DNA of 19,074 nt from Fibrobacteria bacterium GUT77 (GTDB lineage Bacteria; Fibrobacterota; Chitinivibrionia; Chitinivibrionales; Chitinispirillaceae), in the NCBI GenBank assembly GCA_001462255.1, contig LIUJ01000264.1, forward strand, positions 1 through 19,074, given 5' to 3'. A program made the translations under genes and the position numbers. The notes under the pieces were generated by a model. It was not told where the DNA came from, did no database searches, and saw only the letters and a program-made list of their open reading frames with translations. Below are positions 8,553-15,835 of this stretch, one piece after another; within the stretch, counting starts at the first letter, position 1; each line of letters begins with the position of its first letter.

Positions 8553-8960
8553 TCACTCCATCATCTCCAAATGCCTCTTATACCGTTTAGGAATTTTCAG
8601 CCCAACCAGTAGCCCCATCTCCGCCATAAACGCCGATATGACCGTAAAGCCGTCGGTGTAGAATCTTGTTATCCTCGCCGCTTTATCGGGTATGTCTTTG
8701 TAATCCGGCGGGCAGGCGAACGTCCAGTTCGCGCCGTCGCGGTCAAAAGCTATGCGGAAGTATTTGTCTATGTCGGAGCTCGGCAAGCCGGATTTTGACA
8801 GTAGGATGTGGTGCTCCATGCACTCGTCGACTTGGCCCACTATGGCGTCTGACCCGTCGAAGGATATGACGGCCAACATAGGGTCGCCCCTCTTTATGGC
8901 CGCGTCGATATCGCTTTGACCGCCGCTGTCGCTCGTGTATTTGACTATTCGCATTTTCAT
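8553..8960 (-). CDS. Hypothetical protein, 135 aa
   Basis: I do not recognise the family. The protein is soluble with mixed alpha/beta character: early strands (MRIVKYTS; PMLAVISFDG at 27-36), a middle section with HHILLSK at 50-56, and a basic tail (KIPKRYKRH). The phrase PMLAVISFDGSDAIVGQVDEC has the look of a small beta-barrel or substrate-binding fold, but nothing diagnostic is visible. It starts at ATG 8960, or ATG 8954 two codons later; no Shine-Dalgarno is visible. It lies 24 nt downstream of the tail-anchored protein gene on the same strand, so the pair is likely an operon. Its stop is only 14 nt from the end of the convergent kinase gene, with no terminator between them. Confidence 0.8.
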   Translation of the reverse strand: MKMRIVKYTSDSGGQSDIDAAIKRGDPMLAVISFDGSDAIVGQVDECMEHHILLSKSGLPSSDIDKYFRIAFDRDGANWTFACPPDYKDIPDKAARITRFYTDGFTVISAFMAEMGLLVGLKIPKRYKRHLEMME

Positions 8961-8984
8961 TTTTAAGTCGGCGCGGGCACAAAC

Positions 8985-9257
8985 CTACCGCACCGCGGTG
9001 ATCCTCATGACAAACATCGTCAACAGGGCCACTAGCGCCAAAAACGCCAGCGGCCTCATCAGTTTGAACCAAAACAGTGCCTTACGCGCCGCCTCCGCCT
9101 TGGCCGCCGTGTCCGGCGCCCCACCCCCCGCGCGCGGTTGCGGCCTCGGTCTAACGCCGGTCGTTCCTTGAGCGCCGGACGACGGGGTGCCGGAGAGTAT
9201 CTGCCGCAACCCCTCCTCAAAGCGGTCTTCATCGGATTTGTTCTGATTTTCGCCCAT
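8985..9257 (-). CDS. Tail-anchored small membrane protein, 90 aa
   Basis: The protein has an acidic helical start (about 6-20), a low-complexity Gly/Pro/Arg middle (28-50), a helical Ala/Lys stretch (51-61) and one hydrophobic segment at about 67-85 followed by a short tail (RITAVR). With no N-terminal signal, it should be anchored by its C-terminus with the rest in the cytoplasm. I do not recognise a family and no function is assigned. It is first in a probable two-gene minus-strand operon with the 135-aa gene. Its ATG at 9257 has no Shine-Dalgarno and sits next to a very A+T-rich divergent gap. Confidence 0.75.
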   Translation of the reverse strand: MGENQNKSDEDRFEEGLRQILSGTPSSGAQGTTGVRPRPQPRAGGGAPDTAAKAEAARKALFWFKLMRPLAFLALVALLTMFVMRITAVR

Positions 9258-9380
9258 ATCTATATAATATAAATATTTTTTTTAAAAAAGTGAAATTTTT
9301 TTTCGCACATCCCTCCGCCATCTATTATTTTTATTAGTTCGTCACATATCATATAACTTTATCTGAAAACCAAAAAAGGG
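9258..9380. promoter_or_regulatory. A+T-rich divergent intergenic region
   Basis: This 123-bp gap separates the minus-strand tail-anchored gene from the plus-strand PHP gene and must hold promoters for both. It is strongly A+T rich, with T-runs and A-runs at 9282-9303. TATA-like -10 candidates occur on both strands (for example CATATAACT near 9350 on plus), but I could not pair any with a convincing -35 box. The PHP gene has AAGGG touching its ATG, which is too close to be a normal ribosome binding site. Confidence 0.4.
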
Positions 9381-10232
9381 ATGTCGCCGGAAACAAATCA
9401 ATCAAAAAAACTTGTTGATCTGCATATCCACACCCGGTACTCCGACGGCGTTTGTACGCCGGAGGAGATTATGGTGGCCGCGGCCGCCCGAGGACTCGCG
9501 GCGGTTTCCATCACCGACCACGACTGTACGGGCGCGTACCCGCAGGCGTTGGACATGGGTTCCGCTATGGGCATTGAGGTTATCCCCGGAGTTGAGCTGT
9601 CAAGCGAGATTCAAGGGATTGATATCCATATTCTCGGATACTATGTAGACTTCAATAACAGCGCTTTTACGGCCAAACTTCAGGAGATGAAGGAGGCGCG
9701 TTATTTGCGCGCTCAAAAAATAGTCTCGAACCTAAACAAACAGGGTATCGACCTGCGTTTTGACACCGTCCTGAGCATAGCCGGCGAGGGATCCATAGGG
9801 CGGCCGCACATCGCTACGGCCATGCTCAAGGAAGAGTTTGTGTTCTCTTTCCGTGAGGCGTTCGACAAGTTCATCGGGTACGATTCCCCCGCCTACGTCG
9901 AAAAGTTGCAAATGTCGCCCAAGGAGGTCTTCGACCTTATAAAGAGCGCGGGCGGCGTTCCTGTGCTGGCGCACCCCGGGGTTACAAAAGTAGACGAGCG
10001 CATACAAGAGTTCATCCGCGACGGGTTGCAGGGCATTGAGGTCGGCCACGCCGAGCACCCCGACGCCGCCGTCAGGCACTACCTTAAAATATGCAAAAAA
10101 AACGGCCTCGCGTTCACCGGAGGCTCCGATTTTCACAGCAGTGGTCGGAGTAAGTTCGACTTGGGTTTTCCCCCGGTTCAATACGCCGCCGTTGAAAGTT
10201 TAAAGGAAAAGTTATGCAAACGCTCCCTGTAA
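9381..10232 (+). CDS. PHP-domain metal-dependent phosphoesterase (RNase AM/YciV-like)
   Basis: 283-aa full-length PHP phosphoesterase. All the usual metal ligands are visible: His15 and His17 (DLHIHTRYSDG), Asp22, His47 (TDHD), Glu72 (PGVELSSE), His83 (HILGY), His143 (RPH), His198 (LAHPG), Asp250 and His252 (GGSDFHS). The length and motif order match the RNase AM/YciV group, which acts on 3',5'-nucleoside bisphosphates and short RNA 5' ends; that substrate is from family knowledge, not from this sequence. The protein is cytoplasmic. The last 19 nt overlap the manC start, so the two genes are translationally coupled, though a functional link with sugar-nucleotide synthesis is not obvious. ATG at 9381 is the only sensible start, but its AAGGG lies directly against the codon. 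Confidence 0.9.
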   Translation: MSPETNQSKKLVDLHIHTRYSDGVCTPEEIMVAAAARGLAAVSITDHDCTGAYPQALDMGSAMGIEVIPGVELSSEIQGIDIHILGYYVDFNNSAFTAKLQEMKEARYLRAQKIVSNLNKQGIDLRFDTVLSIAGEGSIGRPHIATAMLKEEFVFSFREAFDKFIGYDSPAYVEKLQMSPKEVFDLIKSAGGVPVLAHPGVTKVDERIQEFIRDGLQGIEVGHAEHPDAAVRHYLKICKKNGLAFTGGSDFHSSGRSKFDLGFPPVQYAAVESLKEKLCKRSL

Positions 10233-11377
10233 TCCTCGCCGGAGGTATCGGCGAGAGGTTTTGGCCTTTGAGCAGGTCAAATTCGCCCAAACAACTCCAC
10301 GCCATAGCTTCCGAAAGAAGTATGTTGGAAGAGACGCTCTTCAGAATGAGGGCGTGTTGCCCGAACAGCGCCGCCCCGCTTATCATAACCGGAGCGGCCA
10401 TAGCCGGCAAAATCGCCGACGCGTTGGGGGCGGTGGACACCTACGCGCGCATAATCAACGGGCGTCCCTACGACGCGACGGGAATGAGCGCGCTTATGAC
10501 TATGGATACCGACGCCGACATCATCGCGGAACCGCAGGGCAAAAACACCGCGCCGGCGATAGCCCTGGCGGCGGCGTTCATAAAAGCCCGATACGACGAC
10601 GCGGTGATGGTAGTAGCCTCCGCCGACCACGCGATCTCGCCCGACGACGCCTTCGAGCGAGCCATAAATCAAGCGGTAAACGTCGCGGTCAAACACAACG
10701 GGCTCGTCGTCTTCGGCATAAAACCCGAGCGCCCCGAAACCGGCTACGGCTACATTGAAATCGGAGAATCGCTCGCGGCGGACGCCGACGCGAACGGTTG
10801 CGCGGCGTTTAAGGTCAAGCGCTTCGTGGAAAAACCTAACGCCGACAACGCCGCCGCTTTCATGAAATCCGGCGGTTTCCTTTGGAACAGCGGAATATTC
10901 GTATGGAAGGCCTCCGCCATTCTAAACGCGTTCAAAGAACTTATGCCAATTTTGCACGATTTGGCCTTAGACGCGGCAAACCAAGGCTTCACGCCGGATG
11001 CGGTTAGCGAGTTTTACTCCGCCTGCCCCAAGGAATCCATCGATTACGGCATTATGGAAAAGGCGAGTAACGTCAGCGTCGTTTGCGGCGAGTTCTCCTG
11101 GGACGACCTGGGTTCGTGGGAGTCTATGGGGCGGATTTTGGGTAGCAACGACGCGGGGACTACGGTGGACGGGACAATCGTGTACGAAAGCGATTGCCGC
11201 GACTCACTGATAATCAACAAGTCGAAGCTTGCGTTGGCCGCCGTCGGGTTGCGCAACGTAGCCATCATAGCCGTGAACGACGCGATACTGGCAATAGACC
11301 GCTCGCGTCTGCCGGAATTAAAAAAGCATTTGGCGGAAATTAAGGCCGACGGCAAATTTCCGGCGGATTTGTTTTAA
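10214..11377 (+). CDS. manC: Mannose-1-phosphate guanylyltransferase (GDP-mannose pyrophosphorylase)
   Basis: The enzyme makes GDP-mannose from mannose-1-phosphate and GTP, for surface polysaccharide and glycan synthesis. The 387-aa protein has the full motif set: LAGG (8-11), GERFWPLSR (13-21), PKQ (25-27), EPQGKNTAPAIALAA (106-120), SADH (136-139), TGYGYI (176-181), VEKP (205-208), WNSGIF (224-229), SIDYGIMEK (275-283) and WDDLGSW (296-302). It ends after the transferase and lacks the C-terminal phosphomannose isomerase domain of the roughly 470-aa bifunctional forms, so the isomerase must be elsewhere. ATG at 10214 has AAAGGA at 10202-10207 with a 6-nt spacer and sits inside the end of the PHP gene. 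The gene before lpxB and after PHP fits an envelope-biosynthesis run. Confidence 0.93.
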   Translation: MQTLPVILAGGIGERFWPLSRSNSPKQLHAIASERSMLEETLFRMRACCPNSAAPLIITGAAIAGKIADALGAVDTYARIINGRPYDATGMSALMTMDTDADIIAEPQGKNTAPAIALAAAFIKARYDDAVMVVASADHAISPDDAFERAINQAVNVAVKHNGLVVFGIKPERPETGYGYIEIGESLAADADANGCAAFKVKRFVEKPNADNAAAFMKSGGFLWNSGIFVWKASAILNAFKELMPILHDLALDAANQGFTPDAVSEFYSACPKESIDYGIMEKASNVSVVCGEFSWDDLGSWESMGRILGSNDAGTTVDGTIVYESDCRDSLIINKSKLALAAVGLRNVAIIAVNDAILAIDRSRLPELKKHLAEIKADGKFPADLF

Positions 11378-11400
11378 CCGATTTTATTTTGATATCTATA

Positions 11401-12522
11401 ATGAAAAACGCAAACCCATCAATAACGTTCGTAGCCGGCGAGCCGTCCGGCGACGCCCACGCGTCCGCCGTCGTTAGGTCCATAAAGGAGCGTTGCCCCT
11501 CCGCCGACGTTTGGGGCGTAGGCGGTCCGAGGATGCAATCCGCCGGTTTTGATTCCGTGTTGCCTTTTGCCGAATTCAACCGTATGGGATACGTGGAGGT
11601 GTTGTCGCACCTGCCGTTTTTTCTTGGGGCCAAGAAGAAATTGCTCAAAATGATGGCCGGGGCGCGGCGCCCCGACGTTCTGATCTGCGTCGACTATTCG
11701 GGTTTCAATATGCCTTTAATGAAAGAGGCGCGGGATATGGGTATTCCGGTGGTGTGGTACATCGCGCCTATGGTGTGGGCGTGGAAGCGCAAGCGCGCCG
11801 CCGTACTCGGCGCCCAGGCGTCGCACATCGCGGTGATATTTCCCTTTGAGGAGCAATATTTTTCGCCCTACGCCGCGCCTGTAACCTTTGTGGGCAACCC
11901 GCTTACGGAGTCACTGCCCCCCGTCGACACGGCAAAAAAATTTCCCGGTACGGACGGTTTCAGGTTGGCGATAGCCCCCGGCAGCCGTCCGCAGGAGATA
12001 AAAAACATGCTCAACGTGATGATCGACGCCGCCTGCATGCTGAAAACAAAATTTCCTACTATGAAAATCGCCGTATCGCGGTTCGGCGGATTCGACGAAA
12101 ACCTCTTTTGCCGCGCCAAAGACGCCGGCTTCGAGATATTCGGCGGCCCGCTCTCCGCCCTATTGCAACGAAGCGACTTGGCGCTTGTAACATCCGGCAC
12201 CGCAACGTTGGAAGCGGCCTTAATGGGCGTACCGACGGTAGCGGCCTACCGTACCTCGCGCATATCATACGCCATCTACAAAAAATTCGTAACCATAGAC
12301 CGCATATCCCTACCTAACATAATAGCCGCCAACCCCATAATACCGGAGTGCGTCCAAGCCGACGTCAACCCAAAAAAGCTCTACTGCGAAGCGGAACGAC
12401 TTATATCAATCCCGCAACGCTGGGAAGAGACGGCAACGAACTTATCAACCCTAAGAGCCCAATTAGGCGAAAAAAAGCCCTCCAAGGAACTCGCAAATAT
12501 TATATTTTCCTTTCTAAAATAA
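11401..12522 (+). CDS. lpxB: Lipid-A-disaccharide synthase
   Basis: LpxB joins UDP-2,3-diacylglucosamine and lipid X to make the lipid A disaccharide at the inner membrane, so the organism has a lipopolysaccharide outer membrane. The 373-aa protein shows GEPSGD (13-18), VDYSGFN (97-103) with Asp98, WYIAPMVWAWKRKR (119-132), FPFE (147-150), APGSRPQEI (192-200), TSGTATLEAALMG (264-276) and LPNIIA (304-309). Asn166 (VGNP) sits where many homologues have His (VGHP). I chose ATG 11401; a TTG at 11389 would add four residues but is less likely, and neither has a clear Shine-Dalgarno. It lies 23 nt after manC, probably in the same transcript. Confidence 0.95.
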   Translation: MKNANPSITFVAGEPSGDAHASAVVRSIKERCPSADVWGVGGPRMQSAGFDSVLPFAEFNRMGYVEVLSHLPFFLGAKKKLLKMMAGARRPDVLICVDYSGFNMPLMKEARDMGIPVVWYIAPMVWAWKRKRAAVLGAQASHIAVIFPFEEQYFSPYAAPVTFVGNPLTESLPPVDTAKKFPGTDGFRLAIAPGSRPQEIKNMLNVMIDAACMLKTKFPTMKIAVSRFGGFDENLFCRAKDAGFEIFGGPLSALLQRSDLALVTSGTATLEAALMGVPTVAAYRTSRISYAIYKKFVTIDRISLPNIIAANPIIPECVQADVNPKKLYCEAERLISIPQRWEETATNLSTLRAQLGEKKPSKELANIIFSFLK

Positions 12523-12573
12523 CCCATTCGGTATCATTACTTGACTTTATCTTTTAATTCTTACGCCATTACC

Positions 12574-14523
12574 ATGAAAAATACAAAATTAACGCTATTA
12601 ATACTAATAACAGCCACATACACGGCCTCTCTCGCTCAACTGCCCGACCTATACTCAATAGCCGCGTTCAACGTCACCTCGCACAACTACCCGGAACGCG
12701 CCAATTTCGTGGTTAAAAACCAAAAAAACTTCACCGAGTCCGACACGCTCCCGGAACTATCCTCCCCGCCCGCGTTCATAAGGCCCGGACAGGTCGTAAT
12801 GCGCAAGAAATACGGCGCCGACTACCGCCTCTACTTAGGCGAGCTCGATACGGCGGCGTTTAGCGCCTTTCCGCCCGTGTACTCCTTCAACCTCCCCCCG
12901 TGGAGCCGTTCCGGGCAGGCTATGTGGTATAGGTTTTACGTTAAGCGAACAACCAACCGCAACTTAGACCTCGAAACCGTATTCTTTGACAACGAGCGGA
13001 TATACGTCCAGCACCACGCCAAGCTCTTTTACTCGCGCAATGACGAGTGGGACTCGATTGTAGGCGTAAGCGGCGCGCCTTACGGCGAGCTTCACTTGGA
13101 CAGCGATCCGCCGGGGGCGGATATATATATACACGGCAAAGCGACGGGTAAGAAGACGCCGGCCGTCTTTCGCGATATGATTGCCGGGCGCTACGAGGCG
13201 GAGCTTTTTTTGGCCGACTATCGCTTCCAACGACGTAGCGTAGCGGTGCCGGCGCACGGCTCGGCGGCGAGCTCCTTCCAACTCATGTCCGACTTTGACA
13301 CGCTCTACGTGCTCGGCGAGGCGCAACACGGGGTTCTCGTGCTCCCCTACCCGCCCGTCGACTCGGCGTATAGGGTCGGTAGCCACACCACGTACGCGCG
13401 CCGAGAACCGCGTCTCACGCTCCTCGACGGGGAGTACCGAATCACTTGGAACGGCGGCGGACTATACAGGGACATAGACACTACCGTATCCGTTCCGGCG
13501 GGCCGGATGACCTACTTCAGCGCGCCTTTTGTGCGGCTTGTGGGCTCCGCGGTATTTGAGTTGTACCCGCAAGACGCGTTGCTCTGCATAGAGGGTCTCC
13601 CCTGCCAAACTGGCGGGATAGAAGCGGAACTGTACAGCGGTTTTTACACGGCGCGAATCAGCCGGTTCGGCTACGAACCGGAGCGACGCAAGTTCGTTAT
13701 CAGCCACGGGAAGAAGTACCTAATCCGCGTCAAGCTCGACGAAACGGCCGACCGCGACTACGACGGCTTCCCGGATTCCGTCGACAAGTGCCCCGACGAT
13801 TACGGCCTCTACGACGGATGCCCCAAACCCGGCTTCAAGCACGCGGCGAGGATGAAGTGGGAGGAGCTCAACGAGTATATGGAGACGGAACCGCTCTCAT
13901 TCGCCGTGTCGGCCATAGGGATAGTAAGCCGCGGCCCGACCAATAGGCGCTTCCGCACCGTCGTCTCCGAATTTTCCGGCGGCAGCAGCGGCGGTCTCAA
14001 CAACTACAACGGAATCACGCTGGGAAACGCCTATCAGGTTTCGTACCGCGGCTTTACTGCGCAGGCGGAACTCGGGCAGTGGGTATCGGGCGTAAAATTC
14101 CGCCGACCGGACACGCTATACTACCCCAATATGAACAACGCGCGCTATATGGTTTGGTACGATTCGCTTTACAACGTGGATCCCACGATATACTTTCCAA
14201 GCACCGCGCTCTCCGTGGGGTTCAAGTACAGGCTTTGGAACTACTCCGTTGGGTACGGCATCGGCCATCAGTGGGAGGATATAATAATAGATCAAATAGA
14301 GGACGTCGGCGATCAAACGCTTAAGCGCGTCGTATTCGACAACGACTGGTGGTTCCACGAGCTGACGGTGGAGGCGGATTTGTTCATAGACACGTTCGCG
14401 TCGCCGTCGCTCTACGTAAAATTCAAGTTGCCGTTCGGCCCTACGTTGCGAACCAAGTGGCACTCGTTGCAATTGGGGTTGCAATTCAGGCTCAGGCCGT
14501 CCATGTGGAAAAGTAAAGTATAA
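12574..14523 (+). CDS. Outer-membrane-type protein with PEGA and TSP3-like segments
   Basis: 649 aa with a signal peptide (MKNTKLTLLILITATYTASLAQ region, cut near Ala21). A PEGA domain spans about 172-238, starting GELHLDSDPPGADIYIHGKA; PEGA domains are beta-sandwich modules of surface proteins. A second, weaker PEGA-like repeat lies at about 327-387. A thrombospondin type 3-like Ca-binding stretch (DRDYDGFPDSVDKCPDDYG, 393-411) follows. From about 440 the chain alternates aromatic and polar residues in short strands to the end, as in an outer-membrane beta-barrel. Likely role: a surface or periplasm-spanning anchor; this is inference. I use ATG 12574; the TTG at 12541 would put eleven residues in front of a good signal peptide. 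The gene follows lpxB by 51 nt. Confidence 0.85.
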   Translation: MKNTKLTLLILITATYTASLAQLPDLYSIAAFNVTSHNYPERANFVVKNQKNFTESDTLPELSSPPAFIRPGQVVMRKKYGADYRLYLGELDTAAFSAFPPVYSFNLPPWSRSGQAMWYRFYVKRTTNRNLDLETVFFDNERIYVQHHAKLFYSRNDEWDSIVGVSGAPYGELHLDSDPPGADIYIHGKATGKKTPAVFRDMIAGRYEAELFLADYRFQRRSVAVPAHGSAASSFQLMSDFDTLYVLGEAQHGVLVLPYPPVDSAYRVGSHTTYARREPRLTLLDGEYRITWNGGGLYRDIDTTVSVPAGRMTYFSAPFVRLVGSAVFELYPQDALLCIEGLPCQTGGIEAELYSGFYTARISRFGYEPERRKFVISHGKKYLIRVKLDETADRDYDGFPDSVDKCPDDYGLYDGCPKPGFKHAARMKWEELNEYMETEPLSFAVSAIGIVSRGPTNRRFRTVVSEFSGGSSGGLNNYNGITLGNAYQVSYRGFTAQAELGQWVSGVKFRRPDTLYYPNMNNARYMVWYDSLYNVDPTIYFPSTALSVGFKYRLWNYSVGYGIGHQWEDIIIDQIEDVGDQTLKRVVFDNDWWFHELTVEADLFIDTFASPSLYVKFKLPFGPTLRTKWHSLQLGLQFRLRPSMWKSKV

Positions 14524-14567
14524 TGTATTTAGGTATTAATATAAGCGAATGTTTTAACGAGATTGAT

Positions 14568-14596
14568 TTGAAAAAATCACGATTCAACCGTATAAA
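14568..14596 (+). promoter_or_regulatory. Candidate sigma70 promoter upstream of the lipoprotein-panB pair
   Basis: TTGAAA (14568-14573, 5 of 6) and TATAAA (14591-14596, 5 of 6) are separated by exactly 17 nt. The start of transcription would fall at about 14603, giving a leader of about 9 nt before the ATG at 14612. The AAAAGGG ribosome-binding-like stretch (14594-14600) would then lie upstream of the transcript, so this may be coincidental, or translation may be near-leaderless. Confidence 0.4.
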
Positions 14597-14611
14597 AGGG
14601 ATCATATCGCT

Positions 14612-14755
14612 ATGTACAAGGCTTTTTCGGCATTCATCATCGCGGCGTTGTGCCTTATCGCCTGCGGCGGGTGTTCCGGCGGGTTCGGGGGCGACGGGGT
14701 AGGAGCCGACGAACTCGGCCCAAGCATATTCGGACCGGACACGGCTATAAAATGA
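14612..14755 (+). CDS. Small lipoprotein, 47 aa
   Basis: Short real gene, read directly. It has a lipoprotein signal (MYKAFSAFIIAALCLIAC) with a lipobox LIAC at 15-18, so Cys18 should be acylated and cleaved, leaving a mature chain of 30 residues. The mature part is Gly/Cys-rich at first (GGCSGGFGGDG) and then acidic. It has no known domain. Its stop codon overlaps the panB start in the pattern ATGA (14752-14755), showing tight coupling to panB; a functional connection is not obvious. AAAAGGG at 14594-14600 could serve as a ribosome binding site with an 11-nt spacer. Confidence 0.8.
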   Translation: MYKAFSAFIIAALCLIACGGCSGGFGGDGVGADELGPSIFGPDTAIK

Positions 14756-15531
14756 AAATGACCATAGACCGCATCACGCAGAAAAAGTCGGCGGGTATCC
14801 CCATAACCATGGTCACCGCCTACGACTTTCCCACCGCCCAAGTATTGGACGAGGCCGGGATAGACTCAATCCTCGTGGGCGACAGCGTGGGGACGAACCA
14901 CCTAGGGTACGCGAGCGAACGAGAGGTCACCATGGACGACATGGCGCGCCACACCTCCGCCGTCAACCGCGCCGTAAGGGACGCCTTCGTTGTTGCCGAC
15001 CTGCCCTACGGCGGCGCCGACAACGCCGAAAAAGCGCTCGCCAACGCCCAAAGGCTTATAGATTGCGGCGCGGACTGCGTGAAAATCGAGGGATGGGGCG
15101 AAAAAGCCGATATCATCAGGCACTTAGCCGAAAACGACATAGTAGTCTGCGCCCACATAGGCTACAACCCGCAACTCCACGACAAACCGCAAATATTCGG
15201 CAAAGACGCCGGCCAAGCCGCCGAACTCATAAGCGGCGCTCAAACCCTATGCGACGCCGGGGCCAAACTCATAGTGCTCGAAATGCTCCCAAACGGCCTA
15301 TCCCGCAAAATCAGCGCCGCGGTCCCCGTCCCCACCATAGGCATAGGCAGCGGCAACGCCTGCGACGGCCAAGTGCTGGTGGTGAACGACATGCTCGGCC
15401 TGTCTAAAAAACTCTTCAAGCACGTCTACCGCTTCGCGAACCAACGGGAGAAGATGTTCGAGGCCTTCAAAGACTACATAGACGCCGTGAAATCGCGGGA
15501 GTTTCCGGGGGACGACCACTCGTGGAAATAG
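14752..15531 (+). CDS. panB: 3-methyl-2-oxobutanoate hydroxymethyltransferase
   Basis: PanB transfers a one-carbon unit from methylene-tetrahydrofolate to 2-oxoisovalerate, giving ketopantoate, the first step of pantothenate synthesis. The 259-aa protein matches the normal length of about 260. Visible residues include metal ligands Asp44 (VGDS), Asp83 (VADLPYG) and Glu113 (KIEG), the HIGYNPQ motif (135-141; HIGLTPQ in many homologues), the likely catalytic Glu177 (VLEMLP) and GIGSGNACDGQVLV (197-210). ATG 14752 overlaps the stop of the lipoprotein gene as ATGA; ATG 14758 is two codons later. A longer reading from 14650 only translates the lipoprotein gene in another frame and is rejected. panC and panD are not in the window. 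No terminator is visible after the stop. Confidence 0.95.
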   Translation: MKMTIDRITQKKSAGIPITMVTAYDFPTAQVLDEAGIDSILVGDSVGTNHLGYASEREVTMDDMARHTSAVNRAVRDAFVVADLPYGGADNAEKALANAQRLIDCGADCVKIEGWGEKADIIRHLAENDIVVCAHIGYNPQLHDKPQIFGKDAGQAAELISGAQTLCDAGAKLIVLEMLPNGLSRKISAAVPVPTIGIGSGNACDGQVLVVNDMLGLSKKLFKHVYRFANQREKMFEAFKDYIDAVKSREFPGDDHSWK

Positions 15532-15601
15532 GGTCTCGGACGCAACAGCGCCCGCCGCGACGGTCGGTCGATGCCAAAGTTAAAAAAAATTACAAAAAAA
15601 T
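15532..15601. other. Short gap after panB, nothing recognised
   Basis: The first part is G+C rich (to about 15570), followed by A-runs (15584-15600). I see no convincing terminator, gene or repeat here. Its right side leads into the promoter of the ncRNA candidate. Confidence 0.4.
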
Positions 15602-15631
15602 TCGACATCCCCCCAAAAAAGTTATTATATT
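15602..15631 (+). promoter_or_regulatory. ssrS: Promoter for the 6S-like RNA
   Basis: TCGACA (15602-15607, 5 of 6 matches to TTGACA) and TATATT (15626-15631, 5 of 6 matches to TATAAT) with an 18-nt spacer. The expected start is near 15638. No open frame with a ribosome binding site follows for about 200 nt, in keeping with an RNA gene. Confidence 0.5.
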
Positions 15632-15637
15632 AGAAAT

Positions 15638-15820
15638 ACGGCCGTATCTTTGCTTCGCCCGGAGTTTCCGAGCTTCTTGACTAACACTTATTATATGGGA
15701 ATTCATCTTTGAGCATCTAGTGCAGGCCACCCTTAGAGGCGGAGCGCGAAGTGCCCAAGCGAACAACCACTGCAGTGCCTAAGAGTTCAAGAAATCGGCT
15801 TCGGGCGGGGCTTATTTTTT
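15638..15820 (+). ncRNA. ssrS: 6S-like RNA (probable ssrS), about 180 nt
   Basis: Non-coding stretch with its own promoter and a T6 tract at the end (15815-15820). The ends pair over a long distance: 15652-15661 (GCTTCGCCCG) with 15802-15811 (CGGGCGGGGC) gives 10 bp including two G-U pairs; 15668-15671 (CCGA) pairs with 15795-15798; and 15674-15680 (TTCTTGA) pairs with 15787-15793 (TCAAGAA). This leaves a large interior region, with TGCAG (15721-15725) against CTGCA (15770-15774) closing an inner hairpin. A rod of about 180 nt with a terminal closing stem and a large central bubble is the 6S RNA design; 6S RNA mimics an open promoter and binds RNA polymerase. No tRNA, SRP or riboswitch hallmark was seen. 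Identity is by architecture, not by alignment. Confidence 0.55.
15802..15820 (+). terminator. 3' end and T-tract of the 6S-like RNA
   Basis: The 3' strand of the closing stem (15802-15811) is followed after three bases (TTA) by six T (15815-15820). The stem partner is the far 5' end of the RNA, so this is not a normal local hairpin terminator; release may need the fold to complete or RNA processing. The antitoxin ribosome binding site begins only four bases later. Confidence 0.4.
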
Positions 15821-15835
15821 ACCGGAGACCCAAAT

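Noticed and set aside
10277..10696. A 139-aa minus-strand open frame inside manC
   Set aside because: It is antisense to a gene with complete catalytic motifs, and its translation is Arg/Gly/Val-rich with no domain.
12541..12573. TTG start of the PEGA protein
   Set aside because: It would place eleven residues before a well-formed signal peptide that starts at ATG 12574.
14650..14751. N-terminal extension of PanB by 34 residues
   Set aside because: It reads the lipoprotein gene in the wrong frame and gives an Arg-rich chain absent from PanB proteins; the ATGA overlap marks the true start.
15638..15835. A riboswitch or T-box controlling the antitoxin gene
   Set aside because: No T-box, specifier or known aptamer motif was seen, and the end-to-end pairing with a final T-tract fits a free RNA better.
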